64,000 nt of DNA, taken from Desulfovibrionaceae bacterium (GTDB lineage: Bacteria > Desulfobacterota > Desulfovibrionia > Desulfovibrionales > Desulfovibrionaceae). The stretch's first letter is position 1, and each line of letters begins with the position of its first letter. The translations under genes and the position numbers were made by a program. Shown here piece by piece: positions 58,131-64,000 of this stretch. The stretch is taken from the NCBI GenBank assembly GCA_009783025.1, contig WRHY01000002.1, positions 124,001 through 188,000 on the forward strand, read 5' to 3'. The notes beneath the pieces were generated by a model. The model made no database searches. It was not told the origin of the DNA and worked only from the letters and a program-made list of their open reading frames with translations.

Positions 58131-58162
58131 GGCCCCCTGTTCGCAGCAGGGGGCTTTTGTTT
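58131..58162 (+). terminator. Terminator at the end of the plus-strand island
   Basis: GCCCCCTG, TTCGCAG loop side, CAGGGGGC, then TTTTGTTT. It faces the minus-strand early genes. Confidence 0.85.
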
Positions 58163-58242
58163 GAAATCTCAGTCGTGTACCGCGCAAAGTAAAACGCAAA
58201 ACAGAAACGCCGCGATGATCCAGGTGGTCATAGCCGGGCTCC

Positions 58243-59256
58243 CTACAGACTGAACGTGGTGACCACGCCGGCGAGCCGCCGCTTCACTTCACCAAGCAGC
58301 CGTTCCAGTGGGACCATTCCCAGGACAGCCAGTTCAAGTTCTTCCAGGGACAAGGGAAGCGGGTTCGCCCCCCCCGTTTTGCCCTCTACAGGGGGCAAAA
58401 TGGGCTCGAATTTTTCATCCTGTTTTGCCGGTTCCGTCACCGGAACGGGGGCCGGATCAGGCGCAACGGTCGGCGGCTTCGCTTCAACAGGAGCAGCCTT
58501 GACGCTTCCCGGCTGCCTGCCGCCCCTTGACAACACCACCTGTTCCCAGGTGATGTTTTTTTCCCGCATGCCTTCGCGCACTGTATGTACCCCGCTGCCC
58601 GGAATGGGATTTTTGGCAGGACTGTACTTGGCGTTCGCTATATCCCTGACGGTCACGCCAAGGGCTGCGGCCAGTTCCGAGGTCGTATAGGTCTGTTTCG
58701 TCATGGTGTTCTCCTGGGTTTGCTGCTGCCTGGCAAAAAATTCAGCCTGCCGATCCGGCAGGGCCAGACGGGGAGCCAGCGGTTTGAAAACATCGGGCCT
58801 GTATGGCGCGGCTTTCTTCCGGCGCTCCCTGCAGATCTCCGGCACATCGCCGGAATTCGCAAAGCCGAAGCCCCGGCGCTTTTTCCAACACCGCTCGCAG
58901 CGATAGTTGGGCGTCGGCTTGCCACAGTCCGTGCAGGCGCGCGTATTCTTAGAGGACTTGACCTTGGGCTGGTCGCGCTGTTTTTCAGCTCGTTCTCTAC
59001 TCACAGACACCCTCTCCCAATTTGGAGCGGACATCCCGGCTGCTTGCGCCGCGCCAGGGCCGAAAGTTTCTTCCAGAAGCACGTTGATCTGCGAGAAGCG
59101 CCGGATGCCATCTGTGCACCTGCCTTGTGCACAAACAATGGCATGGCTTCCAACGTGCGGCTGCAGCTTAATAATGTTTCCGGTGCCGGCATTGCGCACC
59201 TCTCCGGAGCGGTTGATTTCAAACCCCGGCATATAGGCAATGGCACACCATTCCAT
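58243..59256 (-). CDS. Early phage protein with zinc-ribbon and HTH parts, two possible starts
   Basis: 337 residues. Residues 1-70 resemble the NUMOD4-like lead of phage HNH proteins (YMPGFEINRSGEVRNAGTG, INVLLEETFGPG) but no HNH nuclease follows. Then a zinc-ribbon CTDCGKPTPNYRCERC, and a MerR-like part after an internal ATG at 58704 (MTKQTYTTSELAAALGVTVRD) that has its own AGGAGA. A short product from that start is possible. Pro-rich linker, then a helical end. Function unknown. Confidence 0.65.
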   Translation of the reverse strand: MEWCAIAYMPGFEINRSGEVRNAGTGNIIKLQPHVGSHAIVCAQGRCTDGIRRFSQINVLLEETFGPGAAQAAGMSAPNWERVSVSRERAEKQRDQPKVKSSKNTRACTDCGKPTPNYRCERCWKKRRGFGFANSGDVPEICRERRKKAAPYRPDVFKPLAPRLALPDRQAEFFARQQQTQENTMTKQTYTTSELAAALGVTVRDIANAKYSPAKNPIPGSGVHTVREGMREKNITWEQVVLSRGGRQPGSVKAAPVEAKPPTVAPDPAPVPVTEPAKQDEKFEPILPPVEGKTGGANPLPLSLEELELAVLGMVPLERLLGEVKRRLAGVVTTFSL

Positions 59257-59261
59257 ACAAG

Positions 59262-59744
59262 CTACCCCTCGACAGGTTCCCTGCGGCGCGATACCCGCAT
59301 CTCTTCAAATTTCCGAAGTTCCTCAGCGTGCTTCCGGGCTCTTTCCGCCCAATACTCACCTTGTTCTTCTGGTGTCATGGCAGACAGTTTCCGTATTTCC
59401 TCACGCGCTTCTTCCCGGTATACCTTGTTCCTGGCTCGTTTCGCGGCGATTTCGGCTTTCCGCCTCGTTTTGGCTTCGGCCTGTGCTTCCAGAACCGTGG
59501 TCATGCAGGCTTCGGCTGTTTTTTTGTCGTGGAACGAGCCCACCCGGAACAAAATACCGGGCTGCCGAGGAAACGTGAGCACAACATCCCAACCGACGAT
59601 GAGGAACTCCTGCACAGTAGGCATGCTTTGCGCAACTTGCCAAAGTTGGGCGGTACCTTCATTCAAAGCATCTGCCAACGCCTGAACGCCGTTCCACCGT
59701 GTTCCTTTTTCGCCGCAGATTTCAGGATATTTTTTGAAATTCAT
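59262..59744 (-). CDS. Early phage protein of unknown function
   Basis: 160 residues. Basic coiled coil in the second half (KTRRKAEIAAKRARNKVYREEAREEI). ATG at 59744 has AAGGA seven bases upstream; an in-frame ATG at 59768 has none. Family not recognised. Confidence 0.6.
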   Translation of the reverse strand: MNFKKYPEICGEKGTRWNGVQALADALNEGTAQLWQVAQSMPTVQEFLIVGWDVVLTFPRQPGILFRVGSFHDKKTAEACMTTVLEAQAEAKTRRKAEIAAKRARNKVYREEAREEIRKLSAMTPEEQGEYWAERARKHAEELRKFEEMRVSRRREPVEG

Positions 59745-59823
59745 GCTTTGTCCTTCGGCTTCGCTCATCAGACGGCGGGGAGCCACCCCTTCCGTGACCG
59801 GCCCGCTTGGGCCGGTTTCGCGT

Positions 59824-59997
59824 TCACACCGTTACTTTGTTCATCACGTCCACATGCACATCGAAGGTAAACGTACATCCGCACGGGCAGGTGTGTTGAA
59901 ATCCTTCGGTGATGCAGTCCTCTTCCAATTCATTTCGCTCAATAACCACGCTGCACTGTGATTCACAGTCAGAGCACTTCACGCACAGTTGTCCCAT
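59824..59997 (-). CDS. 57-residue zinc-ribbon protein
   Basis: Begins MGQLCVKCSDCESQCSVV and ends with a second Cys set CPCGC and TFTFDVHVDVMNKVTV. Seven or eight Cys in two groups fit a small zinc-ribbon. AAGGAGG lies eight bases upstream of the ATG. Between the HU gene and the coiled-coil gene; function unknown. Confidence 0.75.
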   Translation of the reverse strand: MGQLCVKCSDCESQCSVVIERNELEEDCITEGFQHTCPCGCTFTFDVHVDVMNKVTV

Positions 59998-60007
59998 GTC
60001 CGCCTCC

Positions 60008-60280
60008 TTACTTCAGGGATTCCTTGAAATCCTTGGACAAAGTGATACCCACCTTTTTGCCTGCCGGAATATCAAGAGGTTCGCCGGTTTTGGGGTTGCG
60101 ACCCTTGCGGGCGGCGGTCGCTTTCAGCACCAGTTTGCCGATATGCGGCAGGGGCACTTCGCCGCCGCCGAGCAGTTCGGCGGCCATGATGTCGCCGAGC
60201 CGGTTCAGATACTCCTCGGCCTGGGCTCCGGGCAGGCCAGTCGCTTCCTTGAATGCCTTGATGAGTTCCGCCTTGGTCAT
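60008..60280 (-). CDS. HU/IHF-family DNA-binding protein
   Basis: 90 residues, full HU fold: TKAELIKAFKEATG, then GGEVPLPHIGKLVLKATAARKGRNPKTGEPLDIPAGKKV, with the DNA-intercalating Pro in NPKTGEPL. In Mu, host HU and IHF help transposition; this phage carries its own. Confidence 0.92.
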   Translation of the reverse strand: MTKAELIKAFKEATGLPGAQAEEYLNRLGDIMAAELLGGGEVPLPHIGKLVLKATAARKGRNPKTGEPLDIPAGKKVGITLSKDFKESLK

Positions 60281-60302
60281 GATTGTCTCCTTGGGGTTGA
60301 GG

Positions 60303-60647
60303 TTAATGGACTATACGCGCGGCATTTTTCGCTTGGCACTCCGGGCAGTTGCAGGGCATCTGCTTTAACTGCATATCCAGGCCAAATCCTTTGCCTGTTG
60401 CTTCAGCCATACGCAGGATCTCGCGCATGGTTTCGGCTTTCGGAACAATACCTCCGGCCAGAGCCTGGGCAGATGTCGTGCCGTTTTTGGTGGAAGTGAT
60501 CAGAAGCGTGAAGCCCTCAGCATCCAGGATACGGGCAAGAACGTGGGAAACAGCTTCCTTGCGGACATTATTCAATGGATCATCGGCCTGAATTTCCGTC
60601 TGGCGTTCCAGCAGACGGGAGGCTTGTTCGTGAATGTTTTCCATCAT
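60303..60647 (-). CDS. Early phage protein with C-terminal Cys motif
   Basis: 114 residues from ATG 60647 (AAGGAAG upstream; 60644 also possible). Ends CNCPECQAKNAARIVH, a CxCxxC group. The middle (RILDAEGFTLLITSTKNGTTSAQALAG) is beta-helical. Family not recognised. Confidence 0.6.
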   Translation of the reverse strand: MMENIHEQASRLLERQTEIQADDPLNNVRKEAVSHVLARILDAEGFTLLITSTKNGTTSAQALAGGIVPKAETMREILRMAEATGKGFGLDMQLKQMPCNCPECQAKNAARIVH

Positions 60648-60660
60648 ACTCTTCCTTTGT

Positions 60661-61278
60661 TTACAGTGCCGCCATATCCAATGGTATGGCGTGATAGCCG
60701 CCTCTTTCGTCCCGTTCATACACGCGCACGTAGGCGCGGGTTCCGGTCACCCTGACGCTGTCGCTGATGGCCTGCATGGCGCGCTGCCAGCGGTCGTCAT
60801 CAAATTTGTGCCGCCGTAAGCCAAGAATGGCCCCGGTGTTCAGTTTGCCCTGCTTGTCCACGCGGAAGGCATCGGTCACCAGGGTGCGCAGTTCCGGCCC
60901 GGTGTCCTTGCTCCAGTCCCGCAGGCATTCGTCAATAAGCGCCTTGGCCGCCTGGAGCCCTGCATCAAAGGTGATGTGCTCGGCAATCTGGCGCTGGACC
61001 TGAAAGCGGCCGTCAAAGCTCTCTAGGGTGACATTGCCCTTTGTGCCGCCAAGTTTGACATCGTACCTTTCCGCGGACATCTGGATGAAGGCCCCTATGT
61101 CGTCCATCATGCTGTCTTTGAAGGCTCTCATCTTGATGTGCAGCTTTCTGGCCTCGGCTGCGATTTCCTTCACCAGTTCGTCCTCGGCGAGATCGATAGG
61201 CCGGATGTTTTCAACGGCAACCAGGTTACCCGTGCCGTCCTGCATATATTCAACGCCGTTAATAACTTGCCGTGTCAT
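60661..61278 (-). CDS. DUF3164 phage protein
   Basis: 205 residues. DUF3164 features: MRAFKDSMMDDIGAFIQMSAERYDVKLGG, KGNVTLESFDGRFQVQRQIAEHITFD, and LGLRRHKFDDDRWQRAM. Common in the early region of Mu-like phages; may act in replication or host control. ATG at 61278 has AAAGGAGG upstream and overlaps the previous gene by 20 bases. Confidence 0.85.
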   Translation of the reverse strand: MTRQVINGVEYMQDGTGNLVAVENIRPIDLAEDELVKEIAAEARKLHIKMRAFKDSMMDDIGAFIQMSAERYDVKLGGTKGNVTLESFDGRFQVQRQIAEHITFDAGLQAAKALIDECLRDWSKDTGPELRTLVTDAFRVDKQGKLNTGAILGLRRHKFDDDRWQRAMQAISDSVRVTGTRAYVRVYERDERGGYHAIPLDMAAL

Positions 61279-61477
61279 CGACGCCTCCTTTGCTCTGAAA
61301 ATCCTGCAAAAGCGCCTCGTTGATGTTGGCCATGTTCTCCAGGCCGCGCACCTGTTCGATGGTGGCGTCCAGGTCATCCAGAACAGCGGGCCCAGCTTCC
61401 AGAAGGTCGCCGTTGCCGCGCTGGATGAGGACGCGGAGTTTGGTGACGGAGTTTTCCAACTGTCTCGCAATGCTCAT
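61259..61477 (-). CDS. Small helical early phage protein
   Basis: 72 residues, fully helical (QLENSVTKLRVLIQRGNGDLLEAGP). Overlaps both neighbours by a few bases, so it is translated in the early operon. Function unknown. Confidence 0.65.
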   Translation of the reverse strand: MSIARQLENSVTKLRVLIQRGNGDLLEAGPAVLDDLDATIEQVRGLENMANINEALLQDFQSKGGVDDTASY

Positions 61478-61833
61478 TTTTTACACTCCTTGTAGTAGGG
61501 ACAGCCGTTGCGGCATGCCTTAAAAAGCTGCACACGCAGCGGGTTCGCTGAACTAAATGGCCGCGCCTGCTCCTGTAAACACTCATTCCTGCCCATCACG
61601 CCCAGGATCGGGCAGACTACCATTGTGATCATGAGTCGTTTCTCAACCCGGACTTTGATGAAACTCAGGTACAAACGCTTTCTGTTTATGGCCAGAGAAA
61701 CCATTGCCGGACTGACGTCCATCCTGGCGGCGGTTTTGCGCAGACTGGTGTCGTCGCAGGCTTCGGCCAGCGCTTTAATCCAGTCCGGCAGGGGAGAACC
61801 CCAAGCCGCTATTGCCTTGGCCAGCATGTTCAC
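61474..61833 (-). CDS. HTH-containing early phage protein
   Basis: 119 residues. Helix-turn-helix TSLRKTAARMDVSPAMVSLAINRKRL near the start, and a C-terminal Cys group CRNGCPYYKECKK that resembles a metal site. The N-terminal half looks like a Mu-type early regulator. Four-base overlaps on both sides. Confidence 0.7.
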   Translation of the reverse strand: MNMLAKAIAAWGSPLPDWIKALAEACDDTSLRKTAARMDVSPAMVSLAINRKRLYLSFIKVRVEKRLMITMVVCPILGVMGRNECLQEQARPFSSANPLRVQLFKACRNGCPYYKECKK

Positions 61834-62402
61834 GGCTCTATTTCCTCATGCCAGCGGATCGCGTTGGTGTTGGGGTCGAACACCACCCGCGTTTTCTGCA
61901 CCATTGGGGCATGTCCCCCGGTGTTGTCCGTCAGGCGGTAACGCGGCTCCTTGCCCGGCATTCGAGCCAGGTATCCGGCTTTGTGCAGGTAACGGCAGTA
62001 GCCGCCGGCTGATTCCGCATTGACCCGCACCTCATCCGTGGAAGCCAATGCCGCCAGATCCCGCGCCGTAAAGCTCGGCTCTATTTTCATAATCAGCCAC
62101 ATCAGGGATTGGGCGGTGGGCGGTTTTGCCGTGCCGTCAGGGTTCAGCCGGGGGGCTTCCGCCCCTGAATCGAGCATCAGACTATATTGGCAGACCTTGG
62201 CAGGGCCGCGTCCGCGCCCGGCGACGCTTCCCGTCACGGCAACCCTCCCGCTTTTCACCAGTTCAGCCAGATAGATATCCACCACTGTTCTGCTGACATG
62301 CTGGGCGGCGAGGCGCAGTTCCAGCCGGGTAAAGGTGCGCAGTGCCCGGATGCACGCCCACACGCCCCTGCGTCCGGGCGGAAGATCGGCTTTGCCGCTC
62401 AT
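61830..62402 (-). CDS. Winged-helix early phage protein
   Basis: 190 residues. Two winged-helix-like units: RTFTRLELRLAAQHVSRTVVDIYLAELVKSGRV and PSFTARDLAALASTDEVRVNAESAGGYCRYLHKAGY. Probably binds DNA. Placed right after the B gene, as small early genes are in Mu-like phages. Function unknown. Confidence 0.72.
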   Translation of the reverse strand: MSGKADLPPGRRGVWACIRALRTFTRLELRLAAQHVSRTVVDIYLAELVKSGRVAVTGSVAGRGRGPAKVCQYSLMLDSGAEAPRLNPDGTAKPPTAQSLMWLIMKIEPSFTARDLAALASTDEVRVNAESAGGYCRYLHKAGYLARMPGKEPRYRLTDNTGGHAPMVQKTRVVFDPNTNAIRWHEEIEP

Positions 62403-63136
62403 GCCCGCCTCCGGGCCGGAGCCTTGCCCGTGAACAGGGCGCCGGTGTACAAGGCCGCGTCCAAGTCCTCCAGATTCTTCATACGGGCGAACTCAGCCAC
62501 GCGCACAAGGTTGGTGCAGACGTAGCGGGCCGATCCGTGCGATGCTTCCAGAATGCGTTCCAACAGATCATCCGCAATACTCAGACCCGCGCAGTGTTTT
62601 CCGGCAAAGAGCCGCGCATCCGCAATATCGGCGGGTTGTGCCGCCACCCAGTCCAGCATCCGGCCGTGCACCCGCTCGACGACCTCCAGATGGCCGGGCA
62701 AGTTTTCTTCTCCCACAAGGATCACCGTTCCTTGCGAACTCTCGTAAATATCCCGCACAATTTCGATCATGCCCTTACCCACCAGCAGATCCGCCTCGTC
62801 AATGATCAGGGGGCGGCCTGATAAGCTGAGTTGCTTGCCTACCTGCGTGAGCATCTGCGGCATGGTCATCCGCGCGGACGCGATGTTCATCTGCGACATG
62901 ATCATCTCCAGCAGATATTTACGCGTCCACACACTCCGCATCTGCACGTAGTAGGCTTGATGGGGGATGGCGCAGGCGCACACGGCCATGCTTTTGCCGT
63001 ATCCTGTCGGGCCGTAAAAGGTCCCCATGCCGGGCAGGTTGCTGTCAGGCCGATTACGGATACGGCTCACCAGTTCCATAAGCAGAGTCACGTTGCGCGT
63101 AGGCAGTTTGCCGCTAGAAACAGGCATGTGTTCCAT
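62399..63136 (-). CDS. MuB-like transposition target-capture ATPase
   Basis: 245 residues. AAA+ with Walker A YGPTGYGKS, Walker B RPLIIDEAD, sensor VILVGEENLP, and an Arg region at ERVHGRML. Like MuB it should bind target DNA and activate the transposase. Shorter than Mu B (312), lacking an N-terminal HTH of its length. Follows the transposase gene by 33 bases. Confidence 0.9.
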   Translation of the reverse strand: MEHMPVSSGKLPTRNVTLLMELVSRIRNRPDSNLPGMGTFYGPTGYGKSMAVCACAIPHQAYYVQMRSVWTRKYLLEMIMSQMNIASARMTMPQMLTQVGKQLSLSGRPLIIDEADLLVGKGMIEIVRDIYESSQGTVILVGEENLPGHLEVVERVHGRMLDWVAAQPADIADARLFAGKHCAGLSIADDLLERILEASHGSARYVCTNLVRVAEFARMKNLEDLDAALYTGALFTGKAPARRRA

Positions 63137-63169
63137 CAGGCTACTCCGTATGTTAAAGAGGTATCAGGT

Positions 63170-64000
63170 CTATCCGCAGGCCCTGAGTTGTTCCGGCGCA
63201 AAGAACTCCCGCAGGAGCCGTTGCGAATCATGTTCCGGCGTGGTCTCGTAGTTGGTCAGCCAACGTTTTTCCTCCGGGTCAACGTGTGTGCCCCGGCGCT
63301 CACGCTCCCGTATGTTTTCAGCCTTGCCCCACCGTTGTTCCGGCGTTTCTTCGGGGACGGCGGCAGTACGTTCGGCTTTTGCCTGTTCTAGAGCCGCCAG
63401 GGCTCTTTCCCGTGCCGCCGCTTCCTCTGCGGTGACGGGCGCGGGTGTGTAGTCCGGCAACTTTGCCGCTTCCGCCGCCCCTTCCAGAGCGCCGGTACTG
63501 TGGATGTTCATAAGTTCGGCGCGCAGCGGCTGCTCCGCCTCGATCCGGCGCGCCCGCAACGCATCGGCCTTCATGCGCTCGTAAGCGATCTGGTCGAGAT
63601 CGGCAGCGTTGGCCAGCGTGGCCAGCGCGGAACGCGCGCCGGAAATATTCTGCTGCTGCAAGCGCTTCGCAGCCGTGGCCACGGCCTTGACTTCCGCGCC
63701 GCTCATGCCGCTGTGTCTGACGCCCCGCGCCTCGCAGATGAATTCCGAGCCGTCCAGGTTGTACACGTGCACCCGGCCGTAGTCCGCGTCATCAACGCGA
63801 ACCTGGACGCGCCGCCCGACATGCAGGGCCAGCTCGGGCGCTATGTATTTGTCGTTGAACGCCTGCACTCCGCCGTCCTTGGAAACCACGCGCGTGCCGT
63901 CGCCGTCCGCGCAGGGCAGGAACAGCATCCGCAGCGCCGCTTCGTTTTCCGCCCGCCGCACCGGCCCGTCATAGGACAGAAGCTTTTCGTAGGGACTCAT
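63170..64000 (-). CDS. MuA-like transposase, C-terminal part (cut by window edge)
   Basis: 276 residues are visible and the frame is open at the right edge. It has the beta-barrel that follows the DDE core (IAPELALHVGRRVQVRVDD, VHVYNLDGSEFICEA) and the long helical C-terminal domain. The ATG at the very edge is probably internal, since MuA is more than 600 residues; the DDE residues and end-binding domains are outside. Works at phage ends by DNA cutting and strand transfer. Confidence 0.88.
   Translation of the reverse strand: MSPYEKLLSYDGPVRRAENEAALRMLFLPCADGDGTRVVSKDGGVQAFNDKYIAPELALHVGRRVQVRVDDADYGRVHVYNLDGSEFICEARGVRHSGMSGAEVKAVATAAKRLQQQNISGARSALATLANAADLDQIAYERMKADALRARRIEAEQPLRAELMNIHSTGALEGAAEAAKLPDYTPAPVTAEEAAARERALAALEQAKAERTAAVPEETPEQRWGKAENIRERERRGTHVDPEEKRWLTNYETTPEHDSQRLLREFFAPEQLRACG

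Larger units (their letters stand above)
26474..64000. mobile_element. Mu-like transposable prophage (right end outside the window)
   Basis: All hallmarks of a Mu-type phage occur in order on the minus strand: transposase and B ATPase at the right, GemA, Mor, lysis, terminase, head, contractile tail, fibre, then methylase at the left. The left terminus is placed at a TG at 26474 because two imperfect direct repeats that look like transposase sites lie just inside. The exact end and the target duplication cannot be checked without the other end. Confidence 0.88.

Noticed and set aside
1..64000. CRISPR arrays, rRNA or tRNA genes
   Set aside because: No regular spacer repeats and no tRNA or rRNA sequence was recognised on either strand.

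Overview
The window joins a GC-rich bacterial chromosome segment (1 to about 26.47 kb) to most of a Mu-like transposable prophage (about 26.47 kb to the right edge, where the transposase gene runs off). The host looks like a Desulfovibrionaceae member (Desulfovibrio or Bilophila type). This is inferred from a glycyl radical enzyme under sigma-54 control, two sigma-54 activators, a tripartite tricarboxylate-type transporter beside a TauE/SafE-type exporter, class I fumarase in two subunits, a clade-type haem catalase and a Mu-like phage with DUF2184/DUF3383/DUF3277 virion proteins. No rRNA or tRNA was seen, so the assignment rests on gene content only.

Host part, left to right: the 5' end of a glycyl radical enzyme gene (minus) with a near-consensus -24/-12 promoter and a divergent PAS-type sigma-54 activator; folC; an HlyD-like membrane-fusion protein; an HD-domain hydrolase, ddl and comM packed with overlaps; katA; a flavin reductase with a metA-family acyltransferase whose specificity residue predicts acetyl-CoA use (minus); a TauE/SafE exporter with tctC-tctB-tctA; then a sigma-54-type operon encoding a fumarate reductase/succinate dehydrogenase flavoprotein, a membrane anchor, an FeS subunit fused to a Rieske domain, a cytochrome b fused to a c-type haem domain, and both fumarase subunits, followed by a GAF-type sigma-54 activator. 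The four redox proteins look like one membrane complex joining a C4-dicarboxylate dehydrogenase to a bc-type quinol oxidoreductase. An M48 lipoprotein and a long palindromic repeat precede the prophage.

Prophage, read in its own direction (right to left on the minus strand): MuA-like transposase, MuB-like ATPase, small early genes (DUF3164, HU, zinc-ribbon), GemA, Mor activator, lysis cassette (SAR-type endolysin, Rz with embedded Rz1), DUF2730, small and large terminase, portal, MuF head protein with a toxin-like C-terminus and an immunity-like neighbour, protease/scaffold, capsid, neck, sheath, tube, tail assembly chaperone with a -1 frameshift, tape measure, baseplate, spike, and a tail fibre. 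Two cargo (moron) segments lie on the plus strand: 55.3-58.1 kb (membrane-anchored GIY-YIG protein, ribbon-helix-helix protein, BRO protein, small protein) and 34.8-35.2 kb (membrane protein).

The left end of the prophage occupies the position where Mu carries its invertible G segment, gin, com and mom. Here there are four alternative tail-fibre C-terminal cassettes in two inverted pairs bounded by inverted repeats, a 27-residue zinc-ribbon peptide, a short P4-type tyrosine recombinase that lacks the N-terminal arm-binding domain, and a DNA adenine methylase. I read this as a tyrosine-recombinase-driven tail-fibre shufflon with a methylase in the mom position. It is the most interesting system in the window, followed by the FeS-Rieske fusion complex.
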